64,000 bases of DNA, from contig NZ_AZUY01000004.1 in NCBI RefSeq assembly GCF_000513935.1, positions 100,814-164,813 on the forward strand. The letters are read 5' to 3'. The notes beneath the pieces are model-generated. The model was not told the DNA's origin and did no database searches. It saw nothing but the letters and a program-made list of their open reading frames with translations. Each line of letters begins with the position of its first letter. Position 1 is the first letter of the stretch. A program made the position numbers and the translations under genes. Below, one piece after another: positions 26,156 through 33,688 of this stretch. The stretch comes from Mesorhizobium sp. WSM3626 (lineage in GTDB: Bacteria; Pseudomonadota; Alphaproteobacteria; Rhizobiales; Rhizobiaceae).

Positions 26156-26683
26156 ATGCTCAGTGTTCTCATCGAAACGCATAATGACGAGGAGGGTCTT
26201 GCCCGCACGCTGGCGACGCTGATTGGCGGCGCGGTCGAGGGCGTGGTGCGCGAGGTCGTCGTCTGCGACACCGGTTCCATCGACCACACGCATCGTGTCG
26301 CCGAGCATGCCGGCTGCCACTATGTGGGGAGCGGCGGCATCGCCGCCGGCATCCGCCAGGCCAAGGGTGACTGGCTGCTGTTTCTCGAACCGGGTGCGAG
26401 ACTGGTAGAGGGCTGGATCGACGCGGTCGTCGCCCATACGGCCAGGCAGACCATGGCCGCCCGGTTCTCGCGGGCGCGGGGCAGCCGTACGCCGTTCCTG
26501 GCCCGGGTCTTTTCCGCAAACCGTGCTCTCGCCGACGGACTGGTGATCAGCAAGCGGCAGGCGGCATCTCTGTCCAAGACTGCCGGCAGCGCCGAGGCGT
26601 TGGCGCGCGGTCTGGCGACTAAGAAGCTCGACGCCGAGATCTGGGTGGCGCCACCGAGGCAGGCGCAGCGCTCTCCGAGGTGA
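26156..26683 (+). CDS. GT2-like glycosyltransferase-fold protein, short
   Basis: A 175-residue protein with the nucleotide-sugar-binding start of family 2 glycosyltransferases: LSVLIETHNDEEGLARTLATL, then VVVCDTGSIDHTHRVAEHAG (DTGS in place of the usual DDGS) and WLLFLEPGARLVEGW, where the usual DxD acidic pair is replaced by EPG. It is much shorter than typical GT2 enzymes and has no membrane helix, so catalysis is uncertain. ATG 26156 begins the domain; ATG 26102 would add 18 residues. The role and acceptor are unknown. Confidence 0.72.
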   Translation: MLSVLIETHNDEEGLARTLATLIGGAVEGVVREVVVCDTGSIDHTHRVAEHAGCHYVGSGGIAAGIRQAKGDWLLFLEPGARLVEGWIDAVVAHTARQTMAARFSRARGSRTPFLARVFSANRALADGLVISKRQAASLSKTAGSAEALARGLATKKLDAEIWVAPPRQAQRSPR

Positions 26684-26713
26684 TTTTGCAGCTGCTCTGC
26701 GTGGCGTTGCTTT

Positions 26714-27268
26714 TTAAGGGGCCGATTTGCCGCGCCGCAAATGTTCGTCCAGGCGCGGCATGATCTCGACGAAGTTGCAGGGCATGTGCCGGTAGTCGAG
26801 CTGTGCCTTGAGGATGCCGTCCCAGGCATCCTTGCAGGCGCCGGGCGAGCCCGGCAGCACGAAGACGAAAGTGGCGTTGACGACGCCGCCGGTCGCCCGG
26901 CTCTGGATCGTCGAGGTGCCGATCTTGTCGTAGGAGATGCGGTGGAAAACTTCCGAAAAGCCATCCATGCGCTTTTCGAAAATCGGCTCCAGCGCCTCGG
27001 GCGTCACATCGCGGCCGGTGAAACCGGTTCCGCCGGTGGTGATCACGACGTCGATGGCCTTGTCCCGCGACCACGCCAGAACGGTGTCACGGATTTTTTC
27101 GCGGTCGTCGGTGACGATATCCCGGCCGGCCAGGATGTGGCCGGCCTCGGTGATGCGATCGGCCAGCGTCTGGCCGGATTTGTCGTTGGCGAGGCTGCGT
27201 GTGTCGGAAACCGTCAGCACCGCGATGCGCACCGGAATGAAGGCACGGCTCTCGTCAATCCTGGCCAT
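26714..27268 (-). CDS. moaB: Molybdenum cofactor biosynthesis protein B (MoaB/Mog family)
   Basis: A 184-residue MoaB/Mog-family protein: RIAVLTVSDTRSLANDKSG, the molybdopterin-binding TTGGTGFTGRDVTPEAL and the later FVLPGSPGACKDAWDGIL. It would adenylylate molybdopterin before metal insertion. A GGAGG site nine bases before ATG 27268 supports the start. It follows ispE with a 1-base gap, so they are likely on the same transcript although the pathways differ. Whether it acts as Mog or as MoaB cannot be told from the sequence. Confidence 0.9.
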   Translation of the reverse strand: MARIDESRAFIPVRIAVLTVSDTRSLANDKSGQTLADRITEAGHILAGRDIVTDDREKIRDTVLAWSRDKAIDVVITTGGTGFTGRDVTPEALEPIFEKRMDGFSEVFHRISYDKIGTSTIQSRATGGVVNATFVFVLPGSPGACKDAWDGILKAQLDYRHMPCNFVEIMPRLDEHLRRGKSAP

Positions 27269-27269
27269 C

Positions 27270-28157
27270 TCACTCAGCCTCCGATCCAATGCTGCGTGTT
27301 GCCGCGACGAACCAGTCGGGCTGGCGGCTGCGGATCTCGGCGGCCGCGCGCTTGGCGACATTGCCGGTCTCGAACAGGCCGAAGCATGTCGCGCCCGATC
27401 CGGACATTCGTGAAAAACCCGATCCCGCCTTATCAAGCCATGAAAGCGCCCTGCCTATGGCGGGCCGCATCGCAAGGGCCGCAGGTTCGAGATCGTTGCG
27501 GGTGATCTCCAGCCAGTTGCGCAGGCTGTGAAACTCGATGAAGCGCGGCAGCGGCGGCAGTGGCTCATTGTCGCGCCGGGACAGTGCTGCGAAGATTTCC
27601 GCCGTCGAGACCGGCGTGCCCGGATTGACCAGCACCAGACCCAGCGCCGAAAAATCCGGCACCATCGACAGCTCCTCACCGATGCCGCGCGCCACCAGCG
27701 GCTTTTCCGCCAGGCACATCGGCACATCGGCGCCAAGCGAGAGACCGATCCGCGCCAGCTCGGCGCTATCGATGTCCAGCCCCCAGCTGTCGGCCAGCCC
27801 GCGCAGCACGGCCGCCGCGTCGCTCGACCCTCCGCCCACGCCGGACGCGACTGGAAGGTTCTTTTCGAGCCTGATGATCACGGGCGGCGTGCTCCGAAGA
27901 CCAGCCGCCTGCCGTAACGCGTCGCGTGCCTTGAGCACCAGATTGTTGCCATCGGGCGGAACGTCCGGCGCGTAGCGGCCGGATACGGTGAAATCGTCGC
28001 CTTCAGCCGGCGCGATCTCGATCCTGTCGCCAAAGCGCGTGAACACAGCCAGGCTTTCGATAAGATGATAGCCGTCGGGGCGTCTGCCGGTGACGTGCAG
28101 GGCAAGGTTTATCTTGGCGGGTGCTGCCCATGTCCGGACATCCGGACCGGACTCCAC
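27270..28157 (-). CDS. ispE: 4-diphosphocytidyl-2-C-methyl-D-erythritol kinase
   Basis: A 295-residue GHMP kinase. Landmarks are the start WAAPAKINLALHVTGRRPDGYH, the ATP-binding glycine loop LPVASGVGGGSSDAAA and GADVPMCL, with a late MSGSGATCFGLF. IspE phosphorylates CDP-ME in the MEP isoprenoid pathway, which also feeds the polyprenyl synthase at 30608. GTG 28157 is the only start giving the full N-terminus. Upstream is the small membrane gene at 28184. Confidence 0.94.
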   Translation of the reverse strand: MESGPDVRTWAAPAKINLALHVTGRRPDGYHLIESLAVFTRFGDRIEIAPAEGDDFTVSGRYAPDVPPDGNNLVLKARDALRQAAGLRSTPPVIIRLEKNLPVASGVGGGSSDAAAVLRGLADSWGLDIDSAELARIGLSLGADVPMCLAEKPLVARGIGEELSMVPDFSALGLVLVNPGTPVSTAEIFAALSRRDNEPLPPLPRFIEFHSLRNWLEITRNDLEPAALAMRPAIGRALSWLDKAGSGFSRMSGSGATCFGLFETGNVAKRAAAEIRSRQPDWFVAATRSIGSEAE

Positions 28158-28183
28158 AGTCTCGATTGCGAGTGAAATGAGGG

Positions 28184-28369
28184 TCAGTCCTTGGCCAGCC
28201 GGTATTCGCCGGTCTTCGGATCCTTGACCAGCGTTCCCATCGCGCCGTTGGCCGCCTGCTTTTCGGTCCGCCGTACCTTGGCCGTCACGCGCTCAGCCTC
28301 GCGCAGGAAGGTGCGGTAGCCGAAATAGGCGGCAATGCCGACGACGGCAAAGAAAATAAGCTGCGGCAT
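28184..28369 (-). CDS. Small single-helix membrane protein, unknown function
   Basis: A 61-residue protein: an N-terminal membrane helix (PQLIFFAVVGIAAYFGYRTFL, residues 2-22), then a basic tail with TEKQAANGAMGTLVKDPKTGEYRLAK. The TLVKDPKTGEY pattern recalls small conserved rhizobial membrane proteins. A TAGGAG site precedes ATG 28369. It sits between the S49 peptidase and ispE genes on the same strand. No function assigned. Confidence 0.75.
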   Translation of the reverse strand: MPQLIFFAVVGIAAYFGYRTFLREAERVTAKVRRTEKQAANGAMGTLVKDPKTGEYRLAKD

Positions 28370-28452
28370 GTCAAAACTCCTACCACGCTGGGCCGGTAAG
28401 GGCGGCCGGTCGGGTCTTTCGGGCAACCATGCTAGACGCTTTCACGGCTTTT

Positions 28453-29349
28453 TCAAAGCCCGAAGCGCGCCCACAATGCGCGCTCTTCCGCCGCATCAAT
28501 GATGCCGCTGGCCGCTGCCGCGGCGATATCGGGCGCTGAAAAGCCCTTGCTCGAGCCGAACAGTCCGAAGCGGCCGAACAGACCGCGCGGCGCCGTTATC
28601 AGCTTGAGCTGGGTCTTCGGCCCGAAGCGGGTCTTCAGTACCGTGCGCATGTCGCCGAGCGCATCGACGAGGCCGAGTTCCAAGCCTCTCTTGCCGGTCC
28701 AGAACAGTCCGGTGAACAGCTCCGGATCGTCCGCCAGCTTCGTGCCGCGCCGCTCCTTGACCAGATCGATGAAGGTCTCGTGCACTTCGAGCTGCAGCAC
28801 CTTCAGCCGCTCGACGTCTTCCTTTTTCTCGGGCTTGAACGGATCGAGCACTGCCTTGTTCTGGCCGGCGGTGTGGACACGGCGCTCGATGCCGATCTTC
28901 TTCATCAGTTCCGGGAAACCGAACGAGGCCGATACCACGCCGATCGATCCGACGATGGAGGAGGGGTCGGCGAAGACCTCGTCGCCGGCGACAGCGATCA
29001 TGTAGCCGCCAGACGCCGCGACATCCTCGACGAAGACAAGCACCTTTTTGTTGTTCTCGACCGCAAGGTCACGAATTCGCTTAAAAATCAGCCGCGACTG
29101 CACCGGCGAGCCGCCGGGGGAGTTGATCGAGATCGCGACTGCCGGCGCGTCGAAGGAAAACGCCTTTTCGATCAGCCCGGCGGTGGAGGCAAGCGACAGG
29201 CTCGGCCGGAACGGACCGCCGCCGGCCATGATGGTGCCGTGCAGCCGGATGACCGGAATGGTGTCGACGGTGGAGCGCCAGGACTTCGGCAGCAGACGGT
29301 TGAAAAGACGTTTCACGATGAAGTGGTCTCCGGCGATGGTTGCAGGCAT
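28453..29349 (-). CDS. S49-family peptidase (SppA/SohB type)
   Basis: A 298-residue S49 peptidase. The nucleophile serine region is VEDVAASGGYMIAVAGDEVFAD (about residue 113) and a later Lys candidate lies in GQNKAVLDPF, in line with the Ser-Lys dyad. SppA enzymes cut signal peptide remnants in the membrane. This version is short and has one catalytic domain. There is no strong hydrophobic anchor at the start. Start may be ATG 29349 or GTG 29316 (VKRLFNRLLPKSW); the latter begins nearer the conserved region. Substrate not known. Confidence 0.86.
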   Translation of the reverse strand: MPATIAGDHFIVKRLFNRLLPKSWRSTVDTIPVIRLHGTIMAGGGPFRPSLSLASTAGLIEKAFSFDAPAVAISINSPGGSPVQSRLIFKRIRDLAVENNKKVLVFVEDVAASGGYMIAVAGDEVFADPSSIVGSIGVVSASFGFPELMKKIGIERRVHTAGQNKAVLDPFKPEKKEDVERLKVLQLEVHETFIDLVKERRGTKLADDPELFTGLFWTGKRGLELGLVDALGDMRTVLKTRFGPKTQLKLITAPRGLFGRFGLFGSSKGFSAPDIAAAAASGIIDAAEERALWARFGL

Positions 29350-29393
29350 GTAGTGATTTCCCGGCCAACGGCAATGTTCAGGCCGCGAACAGC

Positions 29394-30194
29394 TCAGTCT
29401 CCGAACAGCGAGGCGAGCCCGTTGGTTATCATTTCGCTGCGCTCGTCGGGGCCGTTGCCCGATCGCGCGTGAAGCATCAGGGGCGGACGGATGGCGAGCT
29501 TTCCCCGCGCCCCAAGCGCCGCCCGCACGATAATGCGGATCGCCGCCGCGTCCGGGCGAGGGTGCACGGCGAGCATCTCGGCTTCGCCGAAGCGGCCTGA
29601 AATCGCGTCGAGAATGGAGCCGAGCTGTTCGGGGCGGGCGATCACGGCAAGCCCGCCGCGCGGCCTGACAACCGCTGCCGCACTGCGGATCCAGTTTTCG
29701 AACAGGCCATCCTCCATGACATGGGCCTCTTTTCGCAGGCGGTCCGATGTGGCGCGGTCCCGTGCGGCGTTGAAAGGCGGGTTCATGATGACGAAGTCGA
29801 AATCATTGTCGGCAAGGCCGGCGGCGGCCCTGGCCCGGCCCGAAACGGTGACATCGGCGACAAGCACGGCCGCGCGATCGCTGAGATGCGCATTGCCGGG
29901 ATGGGCAAGCGTGGCCGCCGCGAAGGCCGCCATCTCAGGCGCGCGTTCGACCAGCACAGCCTGGGCGTCCGGACAGCGCGACAGCACTGCCAGACCGGCA
30001 GCACCGGCGCCCGCCCCGAAATCGGCGACCCGCCCGCCAAACGAGGATGGCACCGATGCGGCCAGCATCATCGCATCCATCCCGGCGCGATGGCCGCCAT
30101 GCTTGGGCTGCACGAGCCAGAACCGGCCGCGGTGGAAGGCATCGACCGTGTGGGCCGGCATATCCGTGTCAAGGGTGGCTGGCGCGGCGGACAT
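29394..30194 (-). CDS. TrmN6-like tRNA (adenine-N6) methyltransferase
   Basis: A 266-residue SAM-dependent methyltransferase. The start LDTDMPAHTVDAFHRGRFWLVQPKHGGHRAGMDA matches the TrmN6/YfiC family. The SAM loop is VADFGAGAGAAGLAV, and the catalytic VIMNPPF is the N6-adenine type (NPPF). In E. coli the enzyme methylates A37 of tRNA1Val. Start ATG 30194 overlaps the stop of the upstream DUF2007 gene by one base (TAATG), so they are coupled. Confidence 0.88.
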   Translation of the reverse strand: MSAAPATLDTDMPAHTVDAFHRGRFWLVQPKHGGHRAGMDAMMLAASVPSSFGGRVADFGAGAGAAGLAVLSRCPDAQAVLVERAPEMAAFAAATLAHPGNAHLSDRAAVLVADVTVSGRARAAAGLADNDFDFVIMNPPFNAARDRATSDRLRKEAHVMEDGLFENWIRSAAAVVRPRGGLAVIARPEQLGSILDAISGRFGEAEMLAVHPRPDAAAIRIIVRAALGARGKLAIRPPLMLHARSGNGPDERSEMITNGLASLFGD

Positions 30195-30418
30195 TATTTC
30201 TGGCGGATCTCGTTGGCGATGCCGGCGTCGGTCAGGATGCGTCGCGCTGCGTCGGCCTGGTCGGCGTCGACCATGACGCGCCGCGGCAGGATGCCGAGCG
30301 AGCCGTCGAGCACGCTCATATTCTGGTCGGCGACGAAGCAGCCGATGCCGGCGTCGCGCATCAGCGATTCGACAAACGAGATGATGACGGCGTCGTTGGT
30401 GCGGATTAGCTCTATCAT
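30194..30418 (-). CDS. DUF2007 family protein
   Basis: A 74-residue protein with the DUF2007 pattern: MIELIRTNDAVIISFVESLMRDAGI, VADQNMSVLDGSLGILPRRVMV and a late ADAARRILTDAGI. Family function is unknown; it resembles a small regulatory PII/ACT-like fold. It is the first gene of a minus-strand pair with the methyltransferase, overlapping it by one base. It is divergent from the polyprenyl synthase gene. Confidence 0.85.
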   Translation of the reverse strand: MIELIRTNDAVIISFVESLMRDAGIGCFVADQNMSVLDGSLGILPRRVMVDADQADAARRILTDAGIANEIRQK

Positions 30419-30607
30419 CGCAAGAAACTCGCAGGTTGCAGCATGCATGTAAACGTGCGGCCGCACTCCCGCGTTTGCCGACGTTGACAGGCTGTCGTCG
30501 CCGCCGCGCCAATTCGCCACTTGCCGTGGCCGTGCCCGCCGCCCTAGAGTCCGTGCCGGGACTAAGGGTGCCGTCGCACGCGTTATACCAAGACGGGAGT
30601 GATTGTC

Positions 30608-31624
30608 GTGGGTGTCGTTCTCAACATCGAAAACGGGAAGCGGGAGCCCGCCTCCATCAAGGATTTGATCGATCTGACGGCGGCCGATATGGGGCGCGTC
30701 AACAAACTGATCCTGTCCAAGGCCGGCTCCGACGTCGAGATGATTCCCGAAGTCGCCAACCATCTGATCTCGTCCGGCGGCAAGCGGCTCAGGCCAATGC
30801 TGACGTTGGCTGCGGCGCAGATGTTCGGCTATGCCGGCGAGGGCCATGTCAAGCTCGCCACTTCGGTCGAGTTCATGCATACGGCCACGCTTCTGCATGA
30901 CGACGTTGTCGATGAAAGCGGCATGCGGCGCGGCAAGAAGACGGCTCGCATGATCTGGGGCAACCAGGCCAGTGTGCTGGTCGGTGACTTCCTGCTCGGC
31001 CAGGCCTTCCGCATGATGGTCGATGTCGGCTCGCTCGAAGCGCTCGACATCCTGTCGAGCGCCGCCTCGATCATCGCCGAGGGCGAGGTCATGCAGCTTG
31101 CCGCCGCCAAGAACCTCGAAACCACCGAGGACGAGCACTTCGCCGTCATCAAGGCGAAGACCGCAGCGCTGTTTTCGGCCGCCGCCGAGGTTGGCCCGGT
31201 TATCGCCCAGGCGACCCGCAACGATCGCGCTGCGCTGCGCTCCTACGGAATGAATCTCGGTCTTGCCTTCCAGCTCATCGACGATGCGTTGGACTATGGC
31301 GGCACCAGCAAGGATCTCGGCAAGAATGTCGGCGACGATTTCCGCGAGGGCAAGGTGACCTTGCCGGTCATCCTCGCCTACCGGCGCGGCAGCAAGGCCG
31401 AACGCACCTTCTGGAAGCGTGCCATCGAGGACAATGTGGTCGACGACGCCGGGCTGGAAAAGGCGATCGGCCTGATGACCCGCCATGGCGCCATTGCCGA
31501 CACGATCGGGCGCGCCAGCCATTTCGGCGAGATCGCCCGCGACGCCTTGGCGCCTCTGGAAGAGACGCCGCAGAAATCGGCGCTGATCGACGTCATCGAT
31601 TTCTGCATCAGCCGGGTGAACTGA
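30608..31624 (+). CDS. Long-chain polyprenyl diphosphate synthase (IspB-like)
   Basis: A 338-residue trans-prenyltransferase. The first aspartate-rich motif is LLHDDVVDESGMRRGKKTA and the second is LIDDALDYGG. The LISSGGKRLRPML segment binds IPP. Its product is the ubiquinone side chain (octa- or decaprenyl); rhizobia commonly make Q-10, so decaprenyl is likely, but length cannot be read. ubiA at 44877 would attach it. GTG 30608 fits the GGGAG site eight bases upstream. Confidence 0.93.
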   Translation: MGVVLNIENGKREPASIKDLIDLTAADMGRVNKLILSKAGSDVEMIPEVANHLISSGGKRLRPMLTLAAAQMFGYAGEGHVKLATSVEFMHTATLLHDDVVDESGMRRGKKTARMIWGNQASVLVGDFLLGQAFRMMVDVGSLEALDILSSAASIIAEGEVMQLAAAKNLETTEDEHFAVIKAKTAALFSAAAEVGPVIAQATRNDRAALRSYGMNLGLAFQLIDDALDYGGTSKDLGKNVGDDFREGKVTLPVILAYRRGSKAERTFWKRAIEDNVVDDAGLEKAIGLMTRHGAIADTIGRASHFGEIARDALAPLEETPQKSALIDVIDFCISRVN

Positions 31625-31719
31625 GGCGACCGGCTTTCGCTGGGTTTCCCGGGGCTGCGCCAGTGAAAAGACGCCTGTGAATTCGACCCTGCCGTCTCGA
31701 CAAGCCGCCTTGCCGCAAA

Positions 31720-31729
31720 TTATCTATAA
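31720..31729. promoter_or_regulatory. BioR operator upstream of the regulator gene (autoregulation)
   Basis: TTATCTATAA, the exact BioR consensus (TTATMKATAA), ends three bases before the bioR start codon. The same decamer is found before bioY. This implies negative autoregulation. Confidence 0.85.
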
Positions 31730-31732
31730 ATC

Positions 31733-32401
31733 ATGGCAAAGGGCACGGACGACACCATAGCGGTGCGCATCGGCAAGGTATTGGCGGATCGCATCATTTC
31801 CGGCGCGATCGAGCCGGGGGCGAGGCTGCGGCAGGATCATGTCGCCGAGGAATTCAACACCAGCCATGTTCCCGTGCGCGAGGCTTTCCGCCGCCTCGAG
31901 GCGCAGGGGCTCGCCGTCAGCGAGCCGCGCCGTGGCGTGCGCGTGGCGGCCTTCGATCTGGGTGAGGTCAAGGAGGTCGCCGAAATGCGGGCGGCGCTCG
32001 AAGTGCTGGCACTGCGCCACGCCGCGCCGCATCTGACCTCGGCCATTCTCGACCAGGCCGAGGAGGCGACCAAGGCCGGCGACAAATCCCGCGATGTCAG
32101 GTCGTGGGAGGAGGCCAATCGTGCCTTTCACCGGCTGATCCTTGCGCCATGCGGCATGCCGCGCCTGCTTGCCACCATCGACGACCTGCACGCGGCAAGC
32201 GCACGATTCCTGTTCGCGGCATGGCGCTCGGAGTGGGAGACGCGCACCGATCAGGACCACCGGGCGATCCTCAGCGCCTTGCGGCAGGGAAATACCGAAT
32301 CGGCCGCGGCAACACTGGGACGGCATGTCCAATGGATTGGCCGCAAGCCGGTCAGGACAGCGTCCGGCGCCACGCGCGAAGCCTTCGCGATCGTGGGTTA
32401 A
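31733..32401 (+). CDS. bioR: GntR/FCD-family biotin regulator BioR
   Basis: A 222-residue GntR regulator: wHTH at residues 10-75 (LADRIISGAIEPGARLRQDHVAEEF, VPVREAFRRLEAQGL) and an FCD effector domain with VAEMRAALEVLALRHAA and RAFHRLILAPCG. The assignment to BioR rests on two facts: the TTATCTATAA operator just before its start and a second copy before the neighbouring biotin transporter gene bioY. BioR represses biotin genes in alphaproteobacteria. The effector is not stated here because it has not been clear in the literature I know. Confidence 0.9.
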   Translation: MAKGTDDTIAVRIGKVLADRIISGAIEPGARLRQDHVAEEFNTSHVPVREAFRRLEAQGLAVSEPRRGVRVAAFDLGEVKEVAEMRAALEVLALRHAAPHLTSAILDQAEEATKAGDKSRDVRSWEEANRAFHRLILAPCGMPRLLATIDDLHAASARFLFAAWRSEWETRTDQDHRAILSALRQGNTESAAATLGRHVQWIGRKPVRTASGATREAFAIVG

Positions 32402-32448
32402 GCGCCCTTTTCCCGAGCCTGGGCTTGCTATCACTCCAAAAATGTGGA

Positions 32449-32483
32449 TTCGATAATAGATCGAAGGCATAAATTATCTATAA
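32449..32483. promoter_or_regulatory. BioR operator and adjacent palindrome upstream of bioY
   Basis: TTATCTATAA at 32474-32483 is identical to the site before bioR. A separate 17-base palindrome TTCGAT-AATAG-ATCGAA (32449-32465) lies 8 bases upstream; read on the other strand it contains ATCTAT, the core of the BioR site, so it may be a weaker second site. Confidence 0.8.
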
Positions 32484-32508
32484 TTTTGGATCGACCGAAG
32501 GGAAGCCT

Positions 32509-33102
32509 ATGACCAACCTCGCATTTTCGTCCGCCAGACCGTCCTTCAGCCCGCTGCGCCTCCAGCAGCGATCGCTCGGCTGGCAGGCCGGCGCCGTCGT
32601 GCTCGGCACGCTCTTCCTGGCGCTCTCCTCCTACATCGAGGTGCCGATGGTGCCTGTTCCCGTGACCATGCAGACCTTCGCGGTAACGCTGATCGGCGCG
32701 CTCTATGGCTGGCGGCTTGGCGCCGTGACGATCGCCGCATGGCTGGTCGAAGGCGCTGTCGGCTTCCCGGTCCTTGCCGGCGGCGCTGCCGGCATACAGC
32801 ATTTCGTCGGCCCGACGGGCGGCTATCTCTTTGCCTTCCCCATCACCGGCGCGCTGGTAGGCTGGTTGGCCGAACGCGGCTGGAACGGCAACAGGGTTTT
32901 GCTTGCCTTCGCCGCCATGCTGCTCGGCAACGTCGCCTGCCTGGCTCTCGGCACGGCCTGGCTTGCCGTCATGATCGGCGCCGAGAAGGCCATCACCTTC
33001 GGCTTCGTGCCGTTTATCGTCGGCGGATTGCTGAAGTCGGCGCTTGGCGCCGCGACGCTGATGGCGCTCCCGCGTGGCAAGATGAACTTGCCGAAGCCGT
33101 GA
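32509..33102 (+). CDS. bioY: Biotin transporter BioY (S component)
   Basis: A 197-residue membrane protein with six hydrophobic helices and BioY signatures: YIEVPMVPVPVTMQTFAVTL (about 44-63), VGFPVLAGGAAG and HFVGPTGGYLFAFP. It is the biotin-binding S component of an ECF importer; solitary BioY can also work alone. No bioM/bioN genes are present nearby. The BioR site at 32474 controls it. The TGA stop overlaps the GTG of the DUF1284 gene. Confidence 0.93.
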   Translation: MTNLAFSSARPSFSPLRLQQRSLGWQAGAVVLGTLFLALSSYIEVPMVPVPVTMQTFAVTLIGALYGWRLGAVTIAAWLVEGAVGFPVLAGGAAGIQHFVGPTGGYLFAFPITGALVGWLAERGWNGNRVLLAFAAMLLGNVACLALGTAWLAVMIGAEKAITFGFVPFIVGGLLKSALGAATLMALPRGKMNLPKP

Positions 33103-33548
33103 CGATCAGGCTTCGCGCCCATCATCTCCTTTGCCTGCTCACCTATGTGGGCAAGGGATACAGCCCCGCTTTCACCGCCAATTATGACAGGATCGCGGAG
33201 CGCCTGAGCCGGGGCGAGGACATCCTCCTCGTCTCCGGCCCGGACGACATCTGCGCCCCGTTGCTTGGCGAACCGGAACCGCACTGCTTGCGCGACAGCG
33301 CGGCCGGGCGGGACCGGCAGGCCGGCGATGACGTGGAAGCGCTGCTGGCTCGGCCGATCCGGGACGGCGTCCGCCTCGATCTCGATGCCGCGACCCTGAT
33401 GCGGCTGCGGCTGGCGTTTTCGGCCGGCCACGTGCGCAAGGCATGCGGGGGCTGCGAATGGAGCGGGCTGTGCGGCACAGTGGCAAGTGGCGGCTATCGC
33501 GATACACGGTTGCAACGGCCCGTTGAGACGCAAAACTGTCCCTTTTAG
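33099..33548 (+). CDS. DUF1284 protein co-translated with bioY
   Basis: A 149-residue cytoplasmic protein: start LRAHHLLCLLTYVGKGYS (HHLLC is the DUF1284 hallmark), a middle ICAPLLGEPEPHC and a C-terminal cysteine cluster ACGGCEWSGLC. The cysteines suggest metal or Fe-S binding. The function is unknown. GTG 33099 overlaps the bioY stop by four bases (GTGA), so it is under the same BioR control. This links it to biotin or sulfur metabolism, as inference only. Confidence 0.82.
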   Translation: MTIRLRAHHLLCLLTYVGKGYSPAFTANYDRIAERLSRGEDILLVSGPDDICAPLLGEPEPHCLRDSAAGRDRQAGDDVEALLARPIRDGVRLDLDAATLMRLRLAFSAGHVRKACGGCEWSGLCGTVASGGYRDTRLQRPVETQNCPF

Positions 33549-33560
33549 CCATGGTTTGTT

Positions 33561-33577
33561 AATCGGGTGACCCGATT
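33561..33577. promoter_or_regulatory. 17-base palindrome upstream of TPR gene
   Basis: AATCGGG-TGA-CCCGATT, 7-bp perfect arms with a 3-base centre, 112 bases before the TPR gene start and 13 past the DUF1284 stop. It could be an operator or a transcription-end hairpin. Confidence 0.4.
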
Positions 33578-33688
33578 GTGAATTTCGGGCGGATTGAAGC
33601 GCGACCCCAAAAAGGCCATGCTTTGCCTGGAAAGATCGAGTCTGGGTCGATCCCGCTGACGCGGAGATGGCGCCTGGCTGAAAGGGAT

